Shown: piece by piece, positions 35,927 to 44,994 of the stretch | How the letters are laid out: each line of letters begins with the position of its first letter | Position numbering within the stretch: position 1 is the stretch's first letter | Source of the DNA: Paramylibacter kogurei | GTDB lineage: Bacteria; Pseudomonadota; Alphaproteobacteria; Rhodobacterales; Rhodobacteraceae | NCBI RefSeq assembly: GCF_002742285.1 | Contig: NZ_MDGM01000013.1 | Span: forward strand, 62,001 to 126,000 | DNA length: 64,000 nucleotides | Reading direction: 5' to 3' | Made by a program: the position numbers and the translations under genes | Notes under the pieces: model-generated | What the model was told of the DNA's origin: nothing | The model's database searches: none | Seen by the model: the letters and a program-made list of their open reading frames with translations, nothing else

Positions 35927-37045
35927 ATGACTGAAAAATCGCAAAGCCCGCGGTTCACGGAACTCGTAAATTCATTGCCTGCGAGCGTGCCTTTTGTGGG
36001 GCCTGAAACGCAAGAACGCGCCCAAGGGCGTATGTTTTCCGCGCGTTTAGGGGCGAATGAAAATGTGTTTGGTTCATCACCAAAGGTGATCAAAGTGATT
36101 GCTGATGCAGCAATGGATACTTGGAAATATTCTGATCCAGAAAGTGTGGAGCTGCGTCAAGCGCTGGCAGAGCATCACCAGATTTCAGCGCAAAATATTG
36201 TGATTGGTGAAGGTATCGATGGGTTGCTTGGGTATTTGGTACGCCTAATGGTGTCGCCTGGGGATCGCGTTGTAACGTCGCTGGGGGCATATCCAACATT
36301 CAATTATCATGTGGCGGGATATGGCGGGGAATTGATTACGGTTCCATATCGCGGTGATTTTGAAGACCCAGAAGCTTTGATCGCAATGGCGCAAAAAGAA
36401 AAGCCAAAGTTGATATATTTTGTAAATCCTGACAATCCTATGGGAACGGTTCATTCTGCCGACGTGGTCCAAGCCCTGATTGATAGCGTCCCCGACGAAT
36501 GTTTGTTGATTTTGGACGAAGCATATATTGAATGTGCACCAGATGGCGCAGCGCCTGCATTTGACACCAATAATCCAAATGTGATCCGCATGCGCACGTT
36601 TTCAAAGGCGTATGGCATGGCGGGCGCACGTGTTGGCTATGCCATCGGCCAAGTAGAACTTATTCGTGCATTTGATAAAGTCCGCAATCATTTTGGAATT
36701 CCAAAAATATCTCAAATGGCGGCATTGGCGGCGTTACAGGATCAGGAATATTTGTCGCAAGTCGTTCGTCAAATCAACGACGCAAAGGACGAAATAGCAA
36801 AAATTGCTACGGAAAATGGGTTGGTTCCGCTCGCGTCTGCAACCAATTTCGTCACATTGGATTGTGGTGGTGATGGGGATTACGCACGCCGTGTGGTGGC
36901 GGAACTTGGTGCGTTAGGCGTTTTTGTACGCATGCCATTTGTGCCCCCACAAGATCGCTGCATTCGGATATCTGCGGGAACACCACAAGACCTCGCCTTA
37001 TTGGCCGAGGTATTGCCAACAGCATTGGCAAACGCGCAGGGCTAG
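35927..37045 (+). CDS. PLP-dependent aminotransferase, HisC-like (fold type I)
   Basis: 372 residues, class I/II aminotransferase related to histidinol-phosphate aminotransferase. Seen: RLGANENVFGSSP N-terminus, GEGIDGLLGYLVRLM, NPDNPMGTV, LDEAYIECAP (Asp to the PLP pyridine nitrogen) and PLP Lys in RTFSKAYGMAGARVGYAIG; C-terminal RISAGTPQDLALL. Could be a second HisC or a transaminase for other substrates; a hisC call is not secure. The ATG at 35927 is the family start. Shares CTAG stop with the next gene. Confidence 0.85.
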   Translation: MTEKSQSPRFTELVNSLPASVPFVGPETQERAQGRMFSARLGANENVFGSSPKVIKVIADAAMDTWKYSDPESVELRQALAEHHQISAQNIVIGEGIDGLLGYLVRLMVSPGDRVVTSLGAYPTFNYHVAGYGGELITVPYRGDFEDPEALIAMAQKEKPKLIYFVNPDNPMGTVHSADVVQALIDSVPDECLLILDEAYIECAPDGAAPAFDTNNPNVIRMRTFSKAYGMAGARVGYAIGQVELIRAFDKVRNHFGIPKISQMAALAALQDQEYLSQVVRQINDAKDEIAKIATENGLVPLASATNFVTLDCGGDGDYARRVVAELGALGVFVRMPFVPPQDRCIRISAGTPQDLALLAEVLPTALANAQG

Positions 37046-38247
37046 TTGAAATTGTGATCTGCCATAACTTTGGCCGCTGCGGCCAAGGCGCCGTCACCAT
37101 GCGGGATATTGTTGCGCTTGAGCGAGAAATCAATCGCACCAAGCGTTCCCATCACCATGTGAACGTTTAAATGCCCCATGTGACCAATGCGAAAATACTG
37201 TGCATATTCGGGCGTGTTGGGTTGCGCCATGCCAAGGCCAATTCCAAGCGTTACACCCGCCAGAAATTCGCAATCATGGCGTAAAATTCCACCAACATCT
37301 GGTGTGGTTTGAACCGATGATACGCCGCGTGATCGTTTCGAATGGGATTTTATATTGTGCCACATCGTTCCGGTATCACCCCATGCATCAATTGCGGCCC
37401 AGATCGCATTTGCAAATGTTTCGTGGCGTGCCCAAACATTTTCGATGCCTTCTTCGTGAACGATCATATCCAGCGCTTCGCGCAATGCATAGAGATGATG
37501 CGTGGGCGCAGTGCCGCCAAAATGTTGATAATAAACATCGGGGTTCGCGCGTGTCGTCCAATCCCAATAAAGGCTTGGGTGAACCAATTTGCGTGCTTTT
37601 TGGGCCTTTTCATTGAAAAAGACAAAGGCCAATCCTGCCGGTGTCATCAATCCTTTTTGACAGGCGGATACCATCACATCGACGCCCCATTGATCCATTT
37701 CATGGGGTTCACATCCCAAACTGGCGATGCAATCGACCATGAACAGGGCAGGGTGGTTGGCATCATTGATGGCCTTGCGAATTGCGGGGATATCGTTCTG
37801 AACAGAACTGGCGGTATCTGTTTGGACGGTTAAAACGGCGCGAATTTCGTTTGATTTATCCGCGCGTAAGCGTTCATAAATGCGTGCAGGATCGGCATCG
37901 GAATGCATCCCAAAATCCATTAATTCCACATCAATCCCTAGGCTTTTGCCCATGTCACCCCAGCCAGGGCCAAAACGCCCCGTGCCCAAAACCAATACTT
38001 TGTCACCCTTATTGAGCGTATTGTTTATTGATGCTTCCCAGGCTGAATGACCATTGCCAATGTAAATCGCAACATTGCCGGATGTTCGCGCCACTTTTTT
38101 CAAATCGGGCAGAATTGTTGCCGTCATATCAATCATTTCACCCTCATAAATATTGGGCGAGGCACGATGCATGGCGCGGATTACGCGTTCGGGCATGACA
38201 GATGGGCCGGGAATGGCAAGGATGGTGCGACCGTGATGAAGCGACAT
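37042..38247 (-). CDS. Serine--glyoxylate aminotransferase
   Basis: 401 residues, class V aminotransferase, as used in the serine cycle and glyoxylate assimilation. Marks: GRTILAIPGPSVMPERVIRA, IYIGNGHSAWEASINNTLN, MVDCIASLGCEPHEMD (Asp), and the PLP Lys in VSACQKGLMTPAGLAFV. Catalyses serine + glyoxylate to hydroxypyruvate + glycine. The ATG at 38247 gives MSLHHGRTILAI; the frame is open upstream. Divergent from the ABC exporter (134 bp). Confidence 0.92.
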   Translation of the reverse strand: MSLHHGRTILAIPGPSVMPERVIRAMHRASPNIYEGEMIDMTATILPDLKKVARTSGNVAIYIGNGHSAWEASINNTLNKGDKVLVLGTGRFGPGWGDMGKSLGIDVELMDFGMHSDADPARIYERLRADKSNEIRAVLTVQTDTASSVQNDIPAIRKAINDANHPALFMVDCIASLGCEPHEMDQWGVDVMVSACQKGLMTPAGLAFVFFNEKAQKARKLVHPSLYWDWTTRANPDVYYQHFGGTAPTHHLYALREALDMIVHEEGIENVWARHETFANAIWAAIDAWGDTGTMWHNIKSHSKRSRGVSSVQTTPDVGGILRHDCEFLAGVTLGIGLGMAQPNTPEYAQYFRIGHMGHLNVHMVMGTLGAIDFSLKRNNIPHGDGALAAAAKVMADHNFN

Positions 38248-38380
38248 GAAATCAACCTGATGTTTTTTTCTTTTGTTAGGCCGCGTTTGTGCTTGCGTCA
38301 AACACTTGTTGAAAATGGACTGTTGGACAGTGTGATTTGGCGTGATATGACAAAACGAATTGACTGGGGAAATAGGCTGT

Positions 38381-40258
38381 ATGTCCACAAAAACGACGGA
38401 TCAAATCAGTGTTCGCGCGGCATATGGGCGGATGTGGCATGATTGGCTCAAGCCTCATGCATGGGTTCTGGCGGGAACCGTAATTTTGATGATTGTGGTT
38501 GCTGTTGCGGCGGCTGGTTACGCCAAATTTATGCAACTGGTCATGTCGGCATTTGAAAACGGTGCCCAAAATGTGATTTATTGGGGGCCAATTGGGATCA
38601 TTGTTTTGACGGTGTCCAAAGGGTTATGCCAATATTATTACCAGATCATTCAGAATAATGTTTTAACCCGTGTTCAGGCCGATATGCAGGCCAAGATGTT
38701 CGACAGTTTGGTTTATATGGATTTATCCAACCTGTTGGCGGAATCGCCAGCGGCGTTGGCCTCGCGCTTTTCTGCAGATATCGAATTGGTACGCACCGCC
38801 ACGAAAGAGGTGTTCGGATCCATCACCGCCATTTTTACGGTAATTGCCACATTCGCGGTGATGTTATCCATCGATTGGGCGATGACGCTGGGGTTGATTT
38901 TGATATTTGCATTTGCTTTTGGTCCAGTTGGTATTGCGGGGTCACGCGTGCGTAAAATTTCCTCTGAAACACAAGAAGAAATTGCCACCATGACAGGGGC
39001 GGTAAACGAAGGCCTTTCAGGTATTCGTATGGTGCGCACCTATCGCCTGGAAGAGCGTTTGAAACAAGGTGCGGATGAAGTGTTTGAACGCCTGTATAAG
39101 CTTCGCGTTGATTTGATGAAATGGCAGGCAAGTGTTTCACCACTGATGGAAATTCTGGGTGGTTTGGCGATTGCGGTTTTGTTGTTTTTGGTTGCGCTTC
39201 GTATGCGATCGGGTGCGATTGATTTGGCCGGATTTATTGGGTTGTTAACCGCCCTTGGTGTGGCAACCAACCCTGCGCGAAAGCTTGGCAAAGCCTATGC
39301 AATGGGATTGCAGGGCATGGGTGCATTGGATCGCGTTTTTGCGCTTTATGATACGCCACAGATCATCGCGGATGGAACGTTTGAATATGCCGATGGCAGT
39401 GGTGCGCATGGCGGTATTTCATTTGAAAATGTCAATTTCACATATCCCGATGGGTATCACGCATTGCATGATATGAATTTGGAAATTGGTGCGGGTAAAA
39501 CTTATGCATTTGTTGGGCGATCTGGTGCGGGCAAATCCACGGTTTTCAATTTATTGCCACGCTTGTTTGATGCCACTGGCGGGGTGATCAAAATTGATGG
39601 CCGCCCGATCAATGAATTCAAATTATCGGCCCTGCGCGATCAGATTTCTGTGGTTAGCCAAGACAGTGTTTTGTTGTCAGCATCCATTCTGGATAACATT
39701 TCTTTTGGGCGCAAAGATGCCAGCGAAGTCGATTGCATCAAAGCCGCCAAAGCCGCCGCAGCGCATAGTTTTATCAATAAATTGCCCGATGGTTATCAAA
39801 CGATGATTGACCCATCCAAGGCGGCGTTTTCAGGGGGTGAAAAACAACGGCTTTCGATTGCACGTGCGATTTTACGTGATGCACCGATTTTGTTGTTGGA
39901 TGAACCCACATCGGCATTGGACGCAGAATCCGAAGCCTCTATTCGCCAAGCATTGGATGATCTGTCCAAAGGGCGCACAACATTGGTGATTGCGCATCGA
40001 TTATCCACCATATTGGATGCAGATCAAATCGTTGTCATGGACCAAGGGCGGATTGTGGATCAAGGAAGCCATGATGAATTGTTGGAACGCGGCGGCATTT
40101 ACGCCGACCTGTTCAACCTGCAATTTGATACAACACCCATTCAGGGAACAGAACGTAACACGCGATCATTCGCTGGTCGTGGTGCGCAAAAGCTGATGAA
40201 ATCGCCGTTGGGTCGATTGGTTCGTTTTATGGGGATTAGCGGTGATACCGATGGCTAA
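38381..40258 (+). CDS. ABC exporter, fused permease-ATPase (MsbA-like)
   Basis: 625 residues. Six-helix type IV permease domain (residues 30-320) then an ABC domain: Walker A VGRSGAGKSTVFNLLPR, Q loop VVSQD, signature FSGGEKQRLS, Walker B ILLLDEPTSALD, H loop IAHRLST. It belongs to the lipid A/multidrug half-transporter group, a homodimer. Substrate unknown; the following glycosyltransferase overlaps its end convergently. ATG at 38381 with AGG upstream; a TTG seven codons earlier is less likely. Confidence 0.92.
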   Translation: MSTKTTDQISVRAAYGRMWHDWLKPHAWVLAGTVILMIVVAVAAAGYAKFMQLVMSAFENGAQNVIYWGPIGIIVLTVSKGLCQYYYQIIQNNVLTRVQADMQAKMFDSLVYMDLSNLLAESPAALASRFSADIELVRTATKEVFGSITAIFTVIATFAVMLSIDWAMTLGLILIFAFAFGPVGIAGSRVRKISSETQEEIATMTGAVNEGLSGIRMVRTYRLEERLKQGADEVFERLYKLRVDLMKWQASVSPLMEILGGLAIAVLLFLVALRMRSGAIDLAGFIGLLTALGVATNPARKLGKAYAMGLQGMGALDRVFALYDTPQIIADGTFEYADGSGAHGGISFENVNFTYPDGYHALHDMNLEIGAGKTYAFVGRSGAGKSTVFNLLPRLFDATGGVIKIDGRPINEFKLSALRDQISVVSQDSVLLSASILDNISFGRKDASEVDCIKAAKAAAAHSFINKLPDGYQTMIDPSKAAFSGGEKQRLSIARAILRDAPILLLDEPTSALDAESEASIRQALDDLSKGRTTLVIAHRLSTILDADQIVVMDQGRIVDQGSHDELLERGGIYADLFNLQFDTTPIQGTERNTRSFAGRGAQKLMKSPLGRLVRFMGISGDTDG

Positions 40259-40916
40259 GCTGATTGGGGTCACGTCCCAGATAGTATAGCGCCAACGTGC
40301 CAAGGTTTTTCGTTCCACGCCGAAACCACCCATCATTCACAAAGCGATCCGCACCTGTGGTTGCAGTAAAGTTCAACGCGGTTTTCTGTCGGCCGATTTT
40401 ATTGGAAATGGCGACATCTTCCATCAATGGAATATCACGATAACCACCAGTGGAACGATACATTTGTTTGGAAATCAACAATGTTTGATCACCATAGGGC
40501 AACCCAAACAAGCGTGATCGGATATTTGCCCAACCCGCGACAAACCACGCGCCAAACCCGTTTGCGTCGAATTTCAATTTACCAAAACCGGCTTTGCGGT
40601 TGGATTGAATATGGTCCAAAACAATATCCGCCCAACCTTTTGATAATTGTGTGTCGGAATGTACGAAGAACAACCAATCACCACGTGCAGCATTGGCACC
40701 GTTGGCCATTTGTGTGCCGCGCCCCTTGGTGCATGAAATGATTTTCACGCCCAGTTCGTCACCGATTTTTATGGTGTCATCAGTTGACCCGCCATCGGCA
40801 AATATCACTTCGCAAACCAATCCCGTGCTCATCCCTTCAAATAATCCAGCCATCATTGGACCCAGCGTTTTGGCGCTGTTCAAAGTGGGAATAATGATGG
40901 ACACTGGTGCGGGCAT
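40236..40916 (-). CDS. Family 2 glycosyltransferase (TIGR04283-type)
   Basis: 226 residues. GT-A fold: SIIIPTLNSAKTLGPMMAGL, IFADGGSTDDT (first acidic), GRGTQMANGANAARGDWLFF, HSDTQL (DxD-like), and FGLPYGDQTLLI with GGYRDIPLMEDVAI, the typical TIGR04283 marks. Likely transfers a sugar to a lipid or pigment intermediate. The start ATG at 40916 gives the canonical PAPVSIIIPTLN start; ATG at 40949 is possible. Overlaps the end of the ABC exporter by 23 bp convergently. Confidence 0.85.
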   Translation of the reverse strand: MPAPVSIIIPTLNSAKTLGPMMAGLFEGMSTGLVCEVIFADGGSTDDTIKIGDELGVKIISCTKGRGTQMANGANAARGDWLFFVHSDTQLSKGWADIVLDHIQSNRKAGFGKLKFDANGFGAWFVAGWANIRSRLFGLPYGDQTLLISKQMYRSTGGYRDIPLMEDVAISNKIGRQKTALNFTATTGADRFVNDGWFRRGTKNLGTLALYYLGRDPNQLSHRYHR

Positions 40917-40997
40917 GGGCCATAGATTTTTTCTGTTCTTAGGTTCCATATCGGATATGAACAAAAAATTCATCCCTAATCGAAGGATTGCTACAAT

Positions 40998-41750
40998 ATG
41001 ACAGGCGAATTGGCGATTGATCGAGGAATTTTGCGCATCAGCGGCAGTGATGCATATAAATTTTTGCAAGACACGATCAGCAACGACATGGGTGGAACCA
41101 AAAAGGGTTTGGTCTATGCTTCGATTTTGACGCCACAGGGGAAATACCTGTTTGATTTCTTTGTCGCAGCCAACGGTGATGATTATTTAATTGATATTGC
41201 AGTTGATCGCGCGCCCGCATTGGCCAAACGCTTAACCATGTATAAATTACGCGCGGATGTGCAGATCGAGGCCACCGATTTATGCGTTAATCGCGGGCTG
41301 GGTGATGTGCCATCGGGCGCACATGCCGATCCGCGCCACGCTGATCTGGGTTGGCGCCAATACAGTGCGACCAAGGGGGGGGAACCAACAATTGATTGGA
41401 CAGCCATTCGCGTGAAACACTGTATCCCCGAAACAAATATCGAGCTGATCGCGGATGAAACATATATCCTAGAGGCCGGATTTGAACGGCTCCACGGTGT
41501 TGATTTTCGCAAAGGTTGTTATGTCGGCCAAGAGGTTACGGCGCGGATGAAACACAAAACCGAGCTACGCAAAGGGTTCAAGACCGTTGCCATTGATGGC
41601 ACCGTGCCGATTGGCAGTGCGATCACACGGGATGGGAAATCCATTGGGCAAGTGTTTAGCCAATCAAACGGCCAAGCGATTGCATATCTGCGCTTTGATC
41701 GCGCAGGGGACGGGATGGAATCACAAGGTGTTGCGATACGTCTTTTATGA
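40998..41750 (+). CDS. ygfZ: Folate-dependent iron-sulfur protein YgfZ (IBA57-like)
   Basis: 250 residues, GcvT-related fold. The YgfZ signature KGCYVGQEVTARMKHKTELR contains the conserved Cys and is intact; ILTPQGKYLFDFFV lies in the N-terminal region. YgfZ/IBA57 assists maturation and repair of 4Fe-4S clusters with tetrahydrofolate. Divergent from the glycosyltransferase and convergent with the SuhB-like gene, which it abuts (TGA then TTA). Confidence 0.92.
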   Translation: MTGELAIDRGILRISGSDAYKFLQDTISNDMGGTKKGLVYASILTPQGKYLFDFFVAANGDDYLIDIAVDRAPALAKRLTMYKLRADVQIEATDLCVNRGLGDVPSGAHADPRHADLGWRQYSATKGGEPTIDWTAIRVKHCIPETNIELIADETYILEAGFERLHGVDFRKGCYVGQEVTARMKHKTELRKGFKTVAIDGTVPIGSAITRDGKSIGQVFSQSNGQAIAYLRFDRAGDGMESQGVAIRLL

Positions 41751-42542
41751 TTAAGCGTTGCGAAGCGTTTTCGCGAAGCGATCGAAAACTTCGTTGTTTG
41801 CGGCGATAATGCTACCTGTTTCCAGCGGGTCGGAACCATCTTTCATTCCTTGCGAAAGACCACCAGCCTCTTTTACGATCAATGCACCTGCGGCGATGTT
41901 CCAGATATCCAACTTGCGATCCCAACAGGCATCATATCGACCTGCCGCAACATAAGCGAGGTTCAATGATGAACAGCCCCAGTTGCGTATACCAGTGACG
42001 GCAGGGGCGATATGTGCAATGTCTTTTAACACGGCTGGCAGGCCAGATTTGCCCTTTGGTGGCAATGTGGTTCCCACAATCAAACGATCCATATCACGGC
42101 GTCCTGAAACGCGGATACGTTGGTCATTTAACCATGAACCGTTGCCTTTTTCGGCCACGAATAATTCTTCGTCAATCGGGTTGAAAACCAATGCGGCAAC
42201 GATTTCGCCTTTGTATTCCAATGCGATGGACAACGCCCAATGCGGCAAGCCGTGTACAAAATTTTCGGCGCCTTCAAGTGGGGCAACAATCCAACGCCGC
42301 GTTGGGTCTGATCCAGCAACTTCGCCTGCGCGTTCCGATGTCCAACCATAATTGGCACGTGCTTCTTCCAAATCTTCACGTAAAAATTCTTCGGCGCGGA
42401 TATCGGCACGGTTCACAAATTCGCCTGTTCCCTTGGTGGAAACTTGCAATTTGTCGACTTCGCCAAAATCGCGCATCAACATACGCCCCGCGCGACGCGC
42501 AGCCTTGATCATTACGTTAATATTTGCAGACCATTGTGCCAT
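41751..42542 (-). CDS. Inositol-monophosphatase-like protein with substituted metal ligands (SuhB pseudoenzyme candidate)
   Basis: 263 residues with the complete inositol-monophosphatase fold (RRAGRMLMRDFGEVDKLQVS, GRRDMDRLIVGTTLP, CSSLNLAYVAAGRYDACWDR, EAGG). The catalytic DPLDGT motif reads APLEGA: Ala87 replaces the first metal Asp, Glu90 the second, Ala92 the Thr. The third metal Asp of the WD motif is Asn215 (IWNIAAG). The acidic GEE becomes SER (Glu70 kept). I checked these codons on the minus strand. Phosphatase activity is therefore doubtful; E. coli SuhB has a non-catalytic role in NusA-linked antitermination, so that role is plausible here. ATG at 42542 with AGG. Confidence 0.88.
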   Translation of the reverse strand: MAQWSANINVMIKAARRAGRMLMRDFGEVDKLQVSTKGTGEFVNRADIRAEEFLREDLEEARANYGWTSERAGEVAGSDPTRRWIVAPLEGAENFVHGLPHWALSIALEYKGEIVAALVFNPIDEELFVAEKGNGSWLNDQRIRVSGRRDMDRLIVGTTLPPKGKSGLPAVLKDIAHIAPAVTGIRNWGCSSLNLAYVAAGRYDACWDRKLDIWNIAAGALIVKEAGGLSQGMKDGSDPLETGSIIAANNEVFDRFAKTLRNA

Positions 42543-42694
42543 TGGAATACCTGTAGATGTTCGGGTTCCGCGCTCTATAGGGCGGTTGGGTTGTTGATGT
42601 AAAGGGATTGATGTGCAATCTGTTGGCAAATACGCGCGATCAGGGCAGGTTTTTACATCCATTTGTCAACTTGTCCCCAATCGAAAGGATATAA

Positions 42695-43231
42695 ATGCCC
42701 GTTTATCAATCCGCACCACGTCTTTTGACCGAACGGTTGGTCATGCGTGCACATCGGGCAAATGATTTTGAAAATAGTTTTGCGATGTGGCGTGATGAAC
42801 GGGTTTATCGCCATATTTCAGGACAACCCGCAACACCAGGTACGGCATGGCAACGATTGTTACGCTTTACAGGGCATTGGGCATTGATGGGCTATGGCTA
42901 TTGGTTGGTTGAAACCCATGGGGGCGAATTCATCGGCGAGGTGGGGTTTGCGGATTATAAACGCGATATCACCCCACCACTTGGCAACCGACCAGAGGCA
43001 GGCTGGGTTCTATCACCATCCGCACATGGCCAAGGTTACGCCAGCGAAGCAATGGTTGCTGCGCTGGGTTGGCTTGATCAAATGAAAACAGACCCAAGTA
43101 CGGTCTGTATCATTGATCCCGACAACACAGGTTCACTCCGATTGGCGCAAAAGCTTGGCTATGTCCAAGATTGCATCGGAGATTACGATGGCCAAGAAAC
43201 GGTGATCCTGTCGCGCCCGCGGTTTGGTTAA
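42695..43231 (+). CDS. GNAT N-acetyltransferase, RimJ/RimL type
   Basis: 178 residues, one Acetyltransf_3 domain. Starts LLTERLVMRAHRANDFENSF; the acetyl-CoA pyrophosphate loop is in SPSAHGQGYASEAMVAALGW and the C-terminal half holds CIIDPDNTGSLRLAQKLGYV. Substrate (ribosomal protein N-terminus or small molecule) unknown. AAAGGA before the ATG. Shares TTAA stop with the NYN gene. Confidence 0.9.
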   Translation: MPVYQSAPRLLTERLVMRAHRANDFENSFAMWRDERVYRHISGQPATPGTAWQRLLRFTGHWALMGYGYWLVETHGGEFIGEVGFADYKRDITPPLGNRPEAGWVLSPSAHGQGYASEAMVAALGWLDQMKTDPSTVCIIDPDNTGSLRLAQKLGYVQDCIGDYDGQETVILSRPRFG

Positions 43232-43977
43232 ACCAATTCCACCTTCATGTTGAAACGCGGGATCAGCAAATGATTTTGCACCACATCAAATTTTGCCAAG
43301 CGTTTCTTATGTGTAACCCACGGAAATTCATCGCTAAATTCTGAAAAACGATCATTCGTGACCACTACACCATTGGGTTTATCCGCAAATGGCAGGATAA
43401 AGTGATCGGCCTGACTTCCACCCGGCACGATGGTGATGTCGGTCGCGGGAATACCAAATGCTTCTGCGATTTGGTTGTGATGGTTCCCGTTGCCAGAAAA
43501 CACGATACCAGAGTCTTGCATCACATAATAAATATTGGCGTCAAAAAAGACGTGTACTTCGTGCCCCATTTCCAGCAGGGACACGACCATCATATGTAAC
43601 ACCAGCAAATTGGGATCGCGGCGCAAGAATACGTTGCTGCCGTCAATTGCGATGGATTTGAACTTAGAATTAGTGGTGGTTTTTGGCGTGGATTTGTGAC
43701 GATCTGGTTTTGGACGGGATGTGTTCGTTGATGGTTTTGATACCTTTTCAACCGTTTTATGAAAAAAGCGACTGGTGAAAAGCTGCATTGCATTCCACCC
43801 CATAAACCCAGCAATGCCAAGTCCAAGACCAGCCTCGATCATCAGTGAAACATCGATGTCGGCTTGTATCGCGGAATAAAGCTTGTTGATCGCAAAAACG
43901 AGTGCACCGAATGAAACGCCTGCGCAAAACGCAAATCCTAACCAGCGAAAAATGGTACCAAAGAAAGATTTAATCAT
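43228..43977 (-). CDS. Membrane-anchored NYN/PIN-like ribonuclease
   Basis: 249 residues. Two hydrophobic N-terminal segments (about residues 8-28 and 42-62), a polar linker rich in Ser, Thr, Lys and Pro (about 75-110), then a Zc3h12a-like NYN domain. Catalytic acidic positions appear in SIAIDGSNVFLR, VHVFFDANIYY, PGGSQADHFILPFA and VVTNDRFSEF, the usual order for this RNase fold (D, D, D, D). The layout predicts a nuclease tethered to the inner membrane with the domain in the cytoplasm. RNA substrate unknown. ATG 43977 preferred to GTG 43989; ribosome site weak. Confidence 0.75.
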   Translation of the reverse strand: MIKSFFGTIFRWLGFAFCAGVSFGALVFAINKLYSAIQADIDVSLMIEAGLGLGIAGFMGWNAMQLFTSRFFHKTVEKVSKPSTNTSRPKPDRHKSTPKTTTNSKFKSIAIDGSNVFLRRDPNLLVLHMMVVSLLEMGHEVHVFFDANIYYVMQDSGIVFSGNGNHHNQIAEAFGIPATDITIVPGGSQADHFILPFADKPNGVVVTNDRFSEFSDEFPWVTHKKRLAKFDVVQNHLLIPRFNMKVELV

Positions 43978-43999
43978 ATTGAAATTCACTCAAATGCGA

Positions 44000-44890
44000 T
44001 TAGGTTGTTCGCGCCTTTGTAAAGCCAACAAAATCTTTCATAAAGGCCGCGTCAACCTCGGATGTGCGCACCGCGGCATATAGGCCACGTGTCAGACCCG
44101 TTTCAGTTATTGGTTTGGTCACAAAATCATGGCCGTATTTTTGATCGGCCACCACCCAGTCGGGTAAAACAGAAACACCGCGCCCCGATGCCACTAGCAA
44201 CACAATCACGGCGGTTAATTCCGCTTGTCGCACGGCGGCGGGTTCGATACGTGCGGGCATCAACAATTGCGAAAACACGTCCAGTCGGGTTTTATCAACG
44301 GGATAGGTAATCAAGGTTTGATCGCGAAAATCCTCTGCTGTGATGAATTCTTTGTCAGCCAATGGATGGTTGGATGCACAGACAAACGTTGGTTCGTAAT
44401 CAAACAGATGGATAAATTCCACACCATCCAGATTTTCGGGATCGGATGAAATCACCACATCCACCTCTTCGCGTTGTAATGCGGGTAGGGCATCGAAACT
44501 GAGCCCCGGGCGAATATCGACATCGATCTGCCCCCAATTTTTGCGAAAATCTTCCAGCACGGGAAACAGCCATTCAAAACAGGCATGGCATTCAATGGCG
44601 ATATGCATCCGCCCATTGGTCCCATCATGAAGCCCAGCAAAATCCTTTTCCAGTTCTGTGATTTTTGGCAATATTTGATCGGCTAGAACCAATAATTTAT
44701 GTCCCGCCTTTGAAAGCTTTAATGGCTTGGATCGGCGTAAAAATAATTCCATGCCAACTTGTTCTTCCAATCCTTTCACTTGGTGGGACAATGCGGATTG
44801 GGTGATGTTTAAAACATCAGCGGCGCGTGCCAACCCGCCTTGTTCGTGAATGGCCTTGATCGTGCGTAAGTGGCGAAATTCGATATACAT
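44000..44890 (-). CDS. metR: LysR-type regulator MetR
   Basis: 296 residues. The N-terminal EFRHLRTIKAIHEQGGLARA helix-turn-helix and LNITQSALSHQVKGLEEQVG match MetR, the activator of methionine genes that uses homocysteine as coinducer. Divergent from metF, and a consensus MetR box lies between them at 44931-44943. Confidence 0.9.
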   Translation of the reverse strand: MYIEFRHLRTIKAIHEQGGLARAADVLNITQSALSHQVKGLEEQVGMELFLRRSKPLKLSKAGHKLLVLADQILPKITELEKDFAGLHDGTNGRMHIAIECHACFEWLFPVLEDFRKNWGQIDVDIRPGLSFDALPALQREEVDVVISSDPENLDGVEFIHLFDYEPTFVCASNHPLADKEFITAEDFRDQTLITYPVDKTRLDVFSQLLMPARIEPAAVRQAELTAVIVLLVASGRGVSVLPDWVVADQKYGHDFVTKPITETGLTRGLYAAVRTSEVDAAFMKDFVGFTKARTT

Positions 44891-44930
44891 TTATTAATTC
44901 CCAATTTTTTCATATTAAATATTAGAAATA

Positions 44931-44943
44931 TGAATTTGATTCA
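44931..44943. promoter_or_regulatory. MetR-binding site between metR and metF
   Basis: TGAATTTGATTCA is a perfect 5-3-5 palindrome and fits the known MetR box TGAA-NN-T-NN-TTCA. It stands 40 bp upstream of metR and 52 bp upstream of the metF start. Confidence 0.8.
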
Positions 44944-44994
44944 ATATCGTTTTTTGACGACAACAGGGCAACGAAACAAAACTGGACGAATCCA

